A stretch of DNA of 64,000 nt from Comamonas testosteroni (lineage in GTDB: Bacteria; Pseudomonadota; Gammaproteobacteria; Burkholderiales; Burkholderiaceae_C). This document shows, piece by piece, positions 39,434-47,293 of this stretch; position 1 is the first letter of the stretch, and every line of letters begins with the position of its first letter. The translations under genes and the position numbers were made by a program. The stretch spans positions 434,001 to 498,000 of the forward strand of contig CP044131.1 of NCBI GenBank assembly GCA_008727115.1. The letters run 5' to 3'. The notes under the pieces were generated by a model that did no database searches, was not told the DNA's origin, and saw only the letters and a program-made list of their open reading frames with translations.

Positions 39434-40720
39434 TTACTGGAAGCCCAGTGCATGGGGCAGCCAGGTAGACAGCTCGGGAATAAAGGTCAGCAGGCACAGC
39501 ACGACGAAATGGGCCAGCAGGAACAACGGCATCTCGCGTGTCAGGTCGGTGATCGACACCCGCGTAGCCACCGAGGTCACAAACAGCAGACCGCCGACGG
39601 GCGGCGTGATCATGCCCAGCGTCAGGTTGACGATCACCACCATGGCAAAGTGCGTGGGATCAATGCCCAGGGTAAAGGCAATGGGCGCCAGGATGGGCAC
39701 CAGAATCATCACGCCGGGCAGTGGTTCCATGAAGATGCCGAAGACCAGCAGCAGAATGTTCACCGCGATCAGGAACATGACGGACGACAGCTCCCAGCTC
39801 ACGATCAGCTCGGACAGGTACTGCGGAATGCCTTCCACCGTCAGCACCCAGGCAAAGGCGGCAGACGTGGCCATCACCAGCAGCACCGAGGCCGTGAGCA
39901 TGGCCGAGCGCGCCAGAATGCCGGGCAGGGCCGACCACTTGAGCGTGCGGTAAATCCACTTGCCGCAGATCAGCGCATAGAACACGGCAACCACCGAGGC
40001 TTCGGTGGGCGTGAAGATGCCAAAGCGGATGCCGACCACGATCAGCACGATGAGCATCAGTGCGGGAATGGCCTTGAAGCTGTTGGCCCACATCTCGCGG
40101 GCACTGGGGCGAGGCTCGGTGCTGCGGTAGTCGCGCTTCTTGCAGACCCACCAGTTCACGGCAGCCATGGCCAGCGCAATCAGAATGCCGGGGATGAAAC
40201 CGGCCATGAACAGCCCGCCAACCGACACATTCTCATCCTGCAGCGCATAGATGATCATGCTGACCGAAGGCGGAATGATGGGGCCGACGATGGAGGTGCT
40301 GGCCGTCAGCGCAGCGGCATAAGCGCGGCTGTAGCCGGCCTTGTCCATCATCTTGACCATCATGGAGCCGGGGCCGGCAGCATCGGCCAGGGCCGAGCCG
40401 GAAATGCCCGAGAACATGGTCAGCGACAGCACATTGGCATAGCCCAGACCGCCGCGCACATGGCCGACAAACTGGGCGGCAAAGCGCAGCAGCACGGCAG
40501 TGAGTGCACCACCGGACATCAGCTCGGCGGCCAGAATGAAAAACGGCACGGCCATCAGCGGAAAGCTGTCGATGCCTGTGAACATTTCCTTGAAGACGAT
40601 CAGCTGTGGATAACGTCCACCGACAAAGACCGCCAGCGCTGCCGAGATGGCCAGCGCAAACGCCACCGGAAAGCCCAGCGTGAGCAGGGCGACGATGGCA
40701 ACAAATAAAGTGATACCCAT
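39434..40720 (-). CDS. dctM: TRAP transporter large permease (DctM)
   Basis: The 428-residue membrane subunit has about 12 hydrophobic helices with DctM features: SGGALTAVLLRFAAQFVGH, FSGISGSALADAAGPGSMM, SIVGPIIPPSVSMIIY and LGMITPPVGGLLFV. With DctQ and DctP it imports an organic acid using the sodium gradient. It is separated from dctQ by 160 bp holding a family 1 repeat, an unusually long gap for these normally abutting genes. Confidence 0.93.
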   Translation of the reverse strand: MGITLFVAIVALLTLGFPVAFALAISAALAVFVGGRYPQLIVFKEMFTGIDSFPLMAVPFFILAAELMSGGALTAVLLRFAAQFVGHVRGGLGYANVLSLTMFSGISGSALADAAGPGSMMVKMMDKAGYSRAYAAALTASTSIVGPIIPPSVSMIIYALQDENVSVGGLFMAGFIPGILIALAMAAVNWWVCKKRDYRSTEPRPSAREMWANSFKAIPALMLIVLIVVGIRFGIFTPTEASVVAVFYALICGKWIYRTLKWSALPGILARSAMLTASVLLVMATSAAFAWVLTVEGIPQYLSELIVSWELSSVMFLIAVNILLLVFGIFMEPLPGVMILVPILAPIAFTLGIDPTHFAMVVIVNLTLGMITPPVGGLLFVTSVATRVSITDLTREMPLFLLAHFVVLCLLTFIPELSTWLPHALGFQ

Positions 40721-40786
40721 GATGTTTCAGTCAATCAGTGATGCATGGCGTGAAGCATGAAACTGGCGTGCTTTCAACGAGAGACA

Positions 40787-40872
40787 CCGAGGAAGGGCCG
40801 CCCCGCACCGAAGGTGTCGTTCCCCTCCCGCGAAGCGAGAGAGGGGGAAGGCGCGAAGCGACTCAGGGGGTG
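40787..40872 (-). repeat. Family 1 stop-codon-proximal repeat, copy C
   Basis: On the minus strand CACCCCCTGAG starts about eight bases after the dctQ stop. The stem CACC-TTC-GGTG replaces CAGC-CTC-GCTG of copy F, a compensatory change. The first stem GTCGC/GCGCC has one mismatch. Confidence 0.83.
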
Positions 40873-40880
40873 TTTCAGTT

Positions 40881-41396
40881 TCATATCGATGCGGCTGCAT
40901 CGGCGTCCATTTCATCGGACTCAGCGAAAGAGCCGCTCTGGACGTAGCCTTTGGCAATGAACAGCAGGTGAATCAGCATCAGCACAAAGCCCACGGGCAT
41001 GGCGCCGTAGATATAGGAGATCGGGATATCCGTCGCGGCGGTGGTCTGAAAGCGCGTGGCGTACACGTACTGCGAGGAGGTGATGGTCATCACCACAAAG
41101 AACACGATCAGGCTGACCACGACAAGGCCGCGAATGATCTGTGCGTTGCGCGTGCTGACGCTGCGGTGCAGGTTGTCGATGGCCACATGGCCGCCAAAGC
41201 GCAGCACCAGACCGGCGCCTAAAAAGGTGACCCAGATCATCATGTGACGGGCCACTTCTTCGGCCCAGACGATGGAGTCACCCGTGGTGTAGCGCAGCAC
41301 CACATTGGCAAACACGATGCAGGCCATGGCCAGCAGCAGCACGATCAGCAGCCAGCGATTGCAGGTGACCAGAGTGCGTTCAATACGATCAAGCAT
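40881..41396 (-). CDS. dctQ: TRAP transporter small permease (DctQ)
   Basis: The 171-residue membrane protein has four hydrophobic helices (LLIVLLLAMACIVFANVVLR; MIWVTFLGAGLVLRFGGH; GLVVVSLIVFFVVMTIT; GAMPVGFVLMLIHLLFI) and the WAEEVARHMMIW motif typical of DctQ. The ATG at 41396 was chosen because the sequence upstream lacks membrane-protein character. It lies between dctP and dctM. Confidence 0.91.
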   Translation of the reverse strand: MLDRIERTLVTCNRWLLIVLLLAMACIVFANVVLRYTTGDSIVWAEEVARHMMIWVTFLGAGLVLRFGGHVAIDNLHRSVSTRNAQIIRGLVVVSLIVFFVVMTITSSQYVYATRFQTTAATDIPISYIYGAMPVGFVLMLIHLLFIAKGYVQSGSFAESDEMDADAAASI

Positions 41397-41546
41397 GGGA
41401 AAAGAGGCGTCGTCGACGACGCACAGTTGGAAGGTCGTGTGGGTGCGCGCCAAAGGACGAGATCGTCATGTCGCGCGAGGCATGCGTTTCCAAGCGGATG
41501 GCCAGCCGTCTCAGGGTCTGGCACGGCTGGTGCGCAGACGCGGGAA

Positions 41547-41570
41547 AGCCGGTGACGAAGGTCACCGGCT
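41547..41570 (-). promoter_or_regulatory. Stable hairpin after dctP
   Basis: AGCCGGTGAC (41547-41556), four-base loop, GTCACCGGCT (41561-41570), 17 bases past the dctP stop. On the minus strand it is followed by TTTCCC, so it may be a leaky terminator or an mRNA stabiliser that keeps binding protein in excess over permease. Confidence 0.65.
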
Positions 41571-41587
41571 GCGGACTCGGCCCGGAA

Positions 41588-42574
41588 TTACTTCACGCTG
41601 GTGATGGAGTCCAGCGTCTTCTGGCCGAACTTCTTGGCGTATTCCTTGTACGCGGGCTCAAGCGCGGTACGGAAAGCGGCCTGGTCCACCTTCTCCACGA
41701 CCTTCATGCCATTGGCCTTGGCTTCTTCCACGCCTTTTTTCTCCACGGTGTCCACAAAGGCGCGCGATGCCAGTGCACCCTTCTTGGCGGCTTCGGTGAA
41801 GGCCGTCTTTTGCGCGGCATTCAGCGAACCCCAGAACGAGGGCGAGACGATCAGAGCCATGGGGGCGTAGACGTGCGAAGTCAGCGTCAGGTGCTTTTGC
41901 ACCTGCCACAGCTTGGCGGAGGTCAGCACGGAGATAGGGTTCTCCTGGCCGTCGATGGTGCCCTGCTGCAGTGCGCTGATGACTTCAGGCCAGGACATGG
42001 GCGTGGGCGATGCGCCCAGCGTGCGGAAGGCCGTGATGTGCACGGGGTTCTCGGTCACGCGGATCTTCAGGCCCTTGAGGTCGGCCACGCCATTGACGGC
42101 ATGCTTGTTGTTGCTCAGGTGGCGAAAGCCTTGCTCGCCCCAGGCCAGCGCGACCAGGCCGCGCTTTTGGAACTTGGCCAGCAGGTCCTGACCAAAAGCG
42201 CCGTCCATCACCGCACGGGCGTGCTGCGTGTCGCGGAACAGGAAGGGAATGTCCACCACGCCCACGTCGGGCACGAAGTTGCTCAGCGCGCCGGTGGAGA
42301 CGATGGCCGCCTCGACAGTGCCCAGTTGCAGGCCTTCGATCAGCTCGCGCTCGCCGCCCAGGGCAGAGGCGGGGAACTGCTTGAACTTGTAGGCACCGTT
42401 CGTGCCTTTTTCCACGCCTTCGGCCCAGGCATTGGCCGCTGCGCCATAGTGCGAATTGACCGCCAGCGCATAGCCAATCTTGACTTCCTTGCCCTGGGCA
42501 AAAGCGGTGCCGGCTGTCAGTGCGGCAGTGGCTGCCACGGCGGTGGCGACAAAGGTGCGGCGGATCATTCGCAT
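41588..42574 (-). CDS. dctP: TRAP transporter substrate-binding protein (DctP)
   Basis: The 328-residue periplasmic protein has a signal peptide (MRMIRRTFVATAVAATAA... cleaved after AFA, about residue 26) and DctP features: ELIEGLQLGTVEAAIVSTG, KIRVTENPVHITAFRTLGASPTPM with the ligand-carboxylate Arg, and QGTIDGQENPIS. It binds an organic acid, not identifiable here. It is first in the operon. The 249 bp upstream hold its promoter, a terminator and a family 2 repeat. Confidence 0.93.
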   Translation of the reverse strand: MRMIRRTFVATAVAATAALTAGTAFAQGKEVKIGYALAVNSHYGAAANAWAEGVEKGTNGAYKFKQFPASALGGERELIEGLQLGTVEAAIVSTGALSNFVPDVGVVDIPFLFRDTQHARAVMDGAFGQDLLAKFQKRGLVALAWGEQGFRHLSNNKHAVNGVADLKGLKIRVTENPVHITAFRTLGASPTPMSWPEVISALQQGTIDGQENPISVLTSAKLWQVQKHLTLTSHVYAPMALIVSPSFWGSLNAAQKTAFTEAAKKGALASRAFVDTVEKKGVEEAKANGMKVVEKVDQAAFRTALEPAYKEYAKKFGQKTLDSITSVK

Positions 42575-42705
42575 GGTGTTGGTCTCTCAGAAATGTTTTG
42601 AAATAGATCAAAAATTGTAGTGAGTACCAACCATGGGTTTTTACGGGTAAAGGGGTCGTCTTGTGCGTCTGGCCGCATCGCGTTTGGCGATGGCTTGGGG
42701 CGTCA

Positions 42706-42738
42706 AAAAGCCCGCCAGGCACAAGCCTGCGGGCTTTT
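42706..42738. terminator. Terminator of the HAD-IIB gene
   Basis: AAAAGCCCGC (42706-42715) and GCGGGCTTTT (42729-42738) form a stem with an inner CAGGC/GCCTG part. It can act on the minus strand after the HAD gene, upstream of dctP. Confidence 0.83.
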
Positions 42739-42746
42739 ATTATGAG

Positions 42747-42832
42747 AGCGGCTATCGCTCGGTATCAATGGATTTCAGGTGGATATAGACTTGAAATCCT
42801 TGCTTGAAAAGCGCTAGTAGCTCTTATTTTTG
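42747..42832 (-). repeat. Family 2 nested palindrome at the HAD-IIB stop
   Basis: Inner arms GATTTCA (42771-42777) and TGAAATC (42792-42798) and an outer arm AGCGCTAGTAGCTCTTATTTTT (42810-42831) match the family. The other side is GAGCG-GCTAT-CGCTC (42747-42761). The TAA stop of the HAD gene (42824-42826) lies inside the outer arm. Confidence 0.65.
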
Positions 42833-43624
42833 AATGTCCAGAATCTGTTCGGCCAGCTGTACAAAGCCGTCGCCGCGCTCGGCCTGCGTGACATAGCGGG
42901 GCAGGTGCTTGAGCTGCGGCACAAAGCGCTCGATATTGGCCACGCCCACGGACAGAGGGACGCTCTGAAACATCAACTGGTCGTTGGTCGAATCGCCGAT
43001 ATAGATCCACTGGCCCAGCGTGGCGTCCAGGTCGAGGTCGAACAGCTCGCGCACGATCCAGCGCGCGCCTTCGAGCTTGTTGTGCTCGCCAAACCAGCCG
43101 TTGATATGGATGGAGCTGACCGTGGCGTTCATGCCGGCGGCCTTCATGATGGCCACGCACTCATCGATCTGTGCCTGGGGCATGTTCGTGAACTCGCTGT
43201 GGTCCACGGCGATATCGCATTCGCGGCCCGCAGAGTCGGTGGCGCGGCTGGCGCCGGGCACGCTGGCCTCGATCTGCTCCAGCACCTGCTGCATCCGGGC
43301 AAAGTTGCGGGCGCGCTCGGCATCGCCTTGCTGATAGAGCTTGTCCAGACTGCCTTGCGCATTGCGGCGCAGCGCCACGGCACCGTTTTCGGCCACGATG
43401 GAATCCACGGGCCAGGCCGAAGCGAATGGCACGCTCCAGCCCACGGGGCGGCCGGTGATGGGCACCACTTTCAGGCCTGCATTCTTCAAGCGGCCAATGG
43501 CGGCCACCACATGCTCGGGCACCACGCCATCGGTGGTCAGGGTGTCGTCGATATCGGTCAGCACGCCCAGCAGATTCTGGGGAACCGGCAGTTCAGACAA
43601 AGGGCGCAGAAATTCTTGGCTCAC
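42824..43624 (-). CDS. HAD-IIB family phosphatase
   Basis: The 266-residue enzyme has motif I GVLTDIDDTLTTDG, motif II PITGRPVGW, a C2-type cap, and motif IV YIGDSTNDQLMF, as in Cof, sucrose-phosphate and mannosyl-phosphoglycerate phosphatases. The substrate, likely a sugar phosphate, is unknown. The C-terminus DIQK and the stop codon come from the edge of a family 2 repeat. It precedes no obvious partner; a family 1 repeat and prfC lie upstream. Confidence 0.87.
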   Translation of the reverse strand: MSQEFLRPLSELPVPQNLLGVLTDIDDTLTTDGVVPEHVVAAIGRLKNAGLKVVPITGRPVGWSVPFASAWPVDSIVAENGAVALRRNAQGSLDKLYQQGDAERARNFARMQQVLEQIEASVPGASRATDSAGRECDIAVDHSEFTNMPQAQIDECVAIMKAAGMNATVSSIHINGWFGEHNKLEGARWIVRELFDLDLDATLGQWIYIGDSTNDQLMFQSVPLSVGVANIERFVPQLKHLPRYVTQAERGDGFVQLAEQILDIQK

Positions 43625-43679
43625 AAAACAACTTTCTCAATCTGGGTCCACGCATAAAACCGGCGCGGCCCAACTCAGA

Positions 43680-43768
43680 GACATCGAGCAAGGGCCGCCT
43701 CGCAGCGAGGATGTCGTCCCCCTCCGGCGAAGCCAGAGAGGGGGAAGGCGCGAAGCGCCTCAGGGGGT
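43680..43768 (-). repeat. Family 1 stop-codon-proximal repeat, copy D
   Basis: On the minus strand CACCCCCTGAGG starts nine bases after the prfC stop. Stems are GGCGC-TTC-GCGCC (43747-43759), CCCCCTC/GAGGGGG and CCTCG-CTG-CGAGG. Confidence 0.84.
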
Positions 43769-43776
43769 GACCACGC

Positions 43777-45405
43777 TCAGTTCGCTGAGCCTAGTGCCAA
43801 TCCAGCATGCTCGCGCAGCGGGTGGAAATGAATCTTGGGGAACCGCTCCTGCGCCAGACGCACGTCGTACGGGCTGGTGCACAAGAAGGCCAGCGTGTCG
43901 GCCGCATCGTGTGCCAGACGCATGGGATAGGCGGCTTCAAACTGGCGCAGCTCGGCTGGAGAGTCTGCCGTAATCCAGCGCGCGCCGGTGTACTGGCAGC
44001 CTTCCAGGCGCACATCGCAGTCGTACTCGGTCTTGAGGCGGTGCTGCACCACTTCAAACTGCAGCTGACCGACTGCGCCCAGCAGCATATTGCCGCCGAC
44101 ATCGGGCTTGAACACCTGAATCGCACCTTCTTCGCCCAGCTGCATCAGGCCTTGCTGCAACTGCTTGGTGCGCAGCGGGTTCTTGAGCACCACGGTCATG
44201 AACATTTCGGGCGCAAAGAAGGGCAGGCCGGTGAACTGCAGATTGGGGCCGTCGGTGATGGAGTCACCCAGCTGCACGCCGCCGTGAATGGTGAAGCCGA
44301 TGATGTCGCCTGCATAGGCCTCATCCACGGCTTCGCGGCGCTGCGACATGAAGGTCACCACGGAGGTGGGGCGCAGTTCCTTGCCGGTGCGCTGCACCTT
44401 CATCTTCATGCCGGGCGTGTACTTGCCGCTGGCCACACGCACAAAGGCGATGCGGTCGCGGTGGTTGGCGTCCATATTGGCCTGCACTTTGAAGACCACG
44501 CCGGCAAAGCCCTTGTCTTCGGGCTTGATGATCTTTTCTTCACGCTGGCGGTTCACTTCGGTGAAGGCGACGCGCGGGCCGGGCGGGGGCGACATGTCGA
44601 CCACGGCGTTCAGCACTTCCATCACACCAAAGTTGTTCACACCCGAGCCGAAGAACACGGGCGTGAGCTTGCCGGCCAGGAAGGCCTCGTGGTCCCACTC
44701 GGCCGATGCGCCCTGGGCCAGCTCCATCGATTCGATGGCGTCGTCATAGGCCTTGCCAAAGCGGGTGCGCAGCTTGTCGACTTCGGTCAGGGGGATGACT
44801 TCAAAGTCTTCGGGGCGCTTTTCGCTGCCGGCGGCAAAAACGGTCATGGTCTGCGTCTGCAGATTGATGATGCCGCCAAAGCTCTTGCCCTGACCCACGG
44901 GCCAGGTGATGGGGCAGCAGGGCATGCCCAGCTCGCGCTCCACTTCGTCCATGATGTCCAGCGGGTCGCGCACTTCACGGTCGAACTTGTTGACGAAGGA
45001 AATGATGGGCGTGTCGCGCTGGCGGCAGACCTCGATCAGGCGGCGGGTCATGGCTTCCACACCGTTGGCCGCGTCAATCACCATCAGCGCCGAGTCCACG
45101 GCCGTCAGCACGCGGTAGGTGTCTTCCGAGAAGTCCTTGTGGCCGGGGGTGTCGAGCAGGTTGATGACGTGGTCGCGGTAGCTCATCTGCATCACCGAAG
45201 ACGCCACCGAGATGCCGCGCTGCTTTTCGATCTCCATCCAGTCAGAAGTCGCGTGGCGCGAGGCCTTGCGGCCCTTGACGGCACCGGCAATCTGGATCGC
45301 GCCCGAGAACAGCAGCAGCTTTTCGGTCAGCGTGGTCTTACCCGCGTCCGGGTGGGAGATGATGGCGAACGTACGACGGCGCCGGGTTTCTGGGGCGTAT
45401 GACAC
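43777..45405 (-). CDS. prfC: Peptide chain release factor 3
   Basis: The 542-residue GTPase removes RF1 or RF2 from the ribosome after termination. G1 is SHPDAGKTTLTEK, the switch region ends EKQRGISVASSVMQM, G3 is LLDTPGHKDF and G4 FVNKFDRE; domains II and III follow with the RF3 segment GLPFFAPEMFMTV. GTG 45405 was chosen since family proteins begin about SYAPETRRRRTFA; the GTG at 45480 would add 25 residues over a hairpin-rich leader. A family 1 repeat follows its stop. Confidence 0.94.
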   Translation of the reverse strand: MSYAPETRRRRTFAIISHPDAGKTTLTEKLLLFSGAIQIAGAVKGRKASRHATSDWMEIEKQRGISVASSVMQMSYRDHVINLLDTPGHKDFSEDTYRVLTAVDSALMVIDAANGVEAMTRRLIEVCRQRDTPIISFVNKFDREVRDPLDIMDEVERELGMPCCPITWPVGQGKSFGGIINLQTQTMTVFAAGSEKRPEDFEVIPLTEVDKLRTRFGKAYDDAIESMELAQGASAEWDHEAFLAGKLTPVFFGSGVNNFGVMEVLNAVVDMSPPPGPRVAFTEVNRQREEKIIKPEDKGFAGVVFKVQANMDANHRDRIAFVRVASGKYTPGMKMKVQRTGKELRPTSVVTFMSQRREAVDEAYAGDIIGFTIHGGVQLGDSITDGPNLQFTGLPFFAPEMFMTVVLKNPLRTKQLQQGLMQLGEEGAIQVFKPDVGGNMLLGAVGQLQFEVVQHRLKTEYDCDVRLEGCQYTGARWITADSPAELRQFEAAYPMRLAHDAADTLAFLCTSPYDVRLAQERFPKIHFHPLREHAGLALGSAN

Positions 45406-45446
45406 AGTATTGAGAGCTGTAAATACAGCCGGAGAACGCCGGCTGT
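45406..45446 (-). promoter_or_regulatory. prfC leader with mutually exclusive hairpins
   Basis: On the minus strand ACAGCCGG/CCGGCTGT (45425-45446) forms one stem. GCTGT from its right arm can instead pair with ACAGC at 45416-45420, and that ACAG could pair with CTGT that overlaps the GTG start. No strong Shine-Dalgarno is visible. This may be a regulatory leader; it is inference. Confidence 0.4.
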
Positions 45447-45686
45447 GACAACAAAAGGTGCAGCGGTCCGCTTGCTGCACAAGGTCTGCGTCCCTTGGGA
45501 GCAGGCCTGTGAATAAGGCTTGAGGGCGCTTATTTTAGCGGCAGGGGCAATTCATGGAAGCGGCCCGGAAATGACGGCATGCAGCAGTTGCAGCCGAATG
45601 CCGGTGCGGCCCTTGCCCCCGGGACATGGGGAGCACAATAGCGTGTCTGTTTAGCGTTCCTCTTTCCCGGCCTTTGTCCGTCAACC

Positions 45687-46961
45687 ATGAACCGTGTTCT
45701 GCAGGATGTGAATGCATCCGACCCTGCCAAGCCTTCCGCACCCCCTGCCCCGGTGTGGATCAAGCGCGGTTCTGCCGATTACTGGCGTGTCAGCTTGGCC
45801 TTGTTCTTGGCGGGCTTTGCCACTTTTTCGCTGCTGTACTGCGTGCAGCCTCTGCTGCCTGAGCTGGCTCACACCTTTGGCATCAGCCCAGGCCAGAGTG
45901 CGCTGGCGCTGTCGGTGTCCACGGCCTGCCTTGCAGCCTCCATCGTGGTGGCCGGAGCATTGTCCGAAGGCTTGGGGCGGCGCAAGCTGATGTTTGTCTC
46001 CATGGCGCTGGCGGCGCTGTGCAATCTGCTGGCCTCATTTCTGCCGCAGTGGCATGCATTGCTGGCCGCGCGGGCACTGGAGGGGCTGCTGCTGGGCGGT
46101 GTGCCCGCCGTGGCCATGGCCTATCTGTCTGAAGAGATCGATCCACCTGGCCTGGGATTTGCCATGGGCCTGTATGTGGGCGGCACGGCCCTGGGCGGCA
46201 TGCTGGGTCGTGTGGGGATGAGCGCCATGACGGAGTTCTGGGGCTGGCGCCATGCGCTGGCTGCGTTGTCGGTGCTGGACTTGCTGGCAGCGCTGGGCTT
46301 TGTCTGGCTGCTGCCCAACTCACGCAACTTCATCAAGAAAAGTGGGCTGGGCGCTCGCTATCACCTGCAGGCCTGGGGGAAGCATCTACACCACAAGGGG
46401 CTGGCGCTGCTGTTTCTGATCGCTTTCGGGCTGATGGGCGTTTTTGTCAGCATCTACAACTACGCCGGCTTTTTATTGAGTGCCGCTCCCTACAGCTTGA
46501 GCCAGCTACAGATCAGCCATATCTTCTATGCCTATCTGTTTGGCATTGTGGCTTCGCCCGTAGCGGGGGGGCTGGCTGACAGGCTGGGCCGTGGCCCGGT
46601 GCTGATTGCCGGAGCATTGCTGATGGCTGCAGGCGTGGTGCTGACGCTGTTTCAGCCACTGGCCGTCATCGTCACAGGCATTGTTTTGCTGACGGCTGGT
46701 TTCTTTGTCGCGCACTCGGTGGCCAGCGGTTGGGTCGGACGACTGGCTCAGCAGTCCAAGGGCCATGCTTCTTCGCTGTACCTATGGGGGTACTACATGG
46801 GCTCCAGCGTGCTGGGTGCCGGGGCTGGCTGGTTCTGGGGGCACTGGGGCTGGAGCGGCGTTGGCTCGGTCTCCTTGATGGTGCTGGCGTTGGTGATTGT
46901 CCTGGCCTTGCGCGTGCAGCGGCTGGCGGCCCAGGCGCTCAAACCTCAGGCCCAAGCCTGA
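45687..46961 (+). CDS. MFS exporter (YnfM/arabinose-efflux type)
   Basis: The 424-residue 12-helix transporter has a short hydrophilic N-terminus, then LALFLAGFATFSLLYCVQPLLPEL, which is typical of the YnfM-like drug or metabolite efflux branch. The loop LSEGLGRRKLMFVSM between helices 2 and 3 and RALEGLLLGGVPAVAMAYLSEE follow. The substrate is unknown. It is divergent from prfC and is followed by the kdp operon; a weak CCCGT-TCTTG-ACGGG hairpin (47010-47024) lies between. Confidence 0.88.
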   Translation: MNRVLQDVNASDPAKPSAPPAPVWIKRGSADYWRVSLALFLAGFATFSLLYCVQPLLPELAHTFGISPGQSALALSVSTACLAASIVVAGALSEGLGRRKLMFVSMALAALCNLLASFLPQWHALLAARALEGLLLGGVPAVAMAYLSEEIDPPGLGFAMGLYVGGTALGGMLGRVGMSAMTEFWGWRHALAALSVLDLLAALGFVWLLPNSRNFIKKSGLGARYHLQAWGKHLHHKGLALLFLIAFGLMGVFVSIYNYAGFLLSAAPYSLSQLQISHIFYAYLFGIVASPVAGGLADRLGRGPVLIAGALLMAAGVVLTLFQPLAVIVTGIVLLTAGFFVAHSVASGWVGRLAQQSKGHASSLYLWGYYMGSSVLGAGAGWFWGHWGWSGVGSVSLMVLALVIVLALRVQRLAAQALKPQAQA

Positions 46962-47082
46962 ATCGGTCGCATCTTTACGCCGTCTTGATGCGGCGCGCGC
47001 CAATCTCTACCCGTTCTTGACGGGCTGATTTCTACATTTTCTCCATCGCAAACGGGCCGCCTTGGCTTGCTGGAGGAAATGA

Positions 47083-47178
47083 ATGCACATCACATGGATT
47101 GAAGCTTTGGCTGCTTTTACGGCGGCCGGGCTGTTTGCCTATCTGGGCTATGCGCTGCTGCGCCCCGAGAAATTCTGA
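47083..47178 (+). CDS. kdpF: Potassium-transporting ATPase small subunit KdpF
   Basis: A 31-residue single-helix peptide starting MHITWIEALAAF and ending GYALLRPEKF, the usual KdpF ending. GGAGGA (47072-47077) lies five bases before the ATG. KdpF is a lipid-like stabiliser of the KdpABC complex. It begins the kdp operon. Confidence 0.85.
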   Translation: MHITWIEALAAFTAAGLFAYLGYALLRPEKF

Positions 47179-47188
47179 GGGGGCTGCC

Positions 47189-47281
47189 ATGCAAGTGCTG
47201 CAAGACCTCATTTTTGTGGGCCTGACGCTCGTCTGCTTTGTCGGGCTGCTGGGCTTCTTACGGGCACTGGCCCGTATCTGA
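47189..47281 (+). CDS. Small membrane protein of the kdp operon
   Basis: A 30-residue peptide with one hydrophobic helix (LIFVGLTLVCFVGLLGFL) and basic end RALARI, between kdpF and kdpA, preceded by GAGGGGG. Similar tiny ORFs occur in kdp operons of other proteobacteria. It could be a second KdpF-like helper, but no function is known. Confidence 0.6.
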   Translation: MQVLQDLIFVGLTLVCFVGLLGFLRALARI

Positions 47282-47293
47282 GAGGGGAACACC

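Noticed and set aside
45403..45480. Longer prfC from GTG 45480
   Set aside because: The added residues run through overlapping inverted repeats, are Cys/Arg-rich and are not found at the start of RF3 proteins as I know them.
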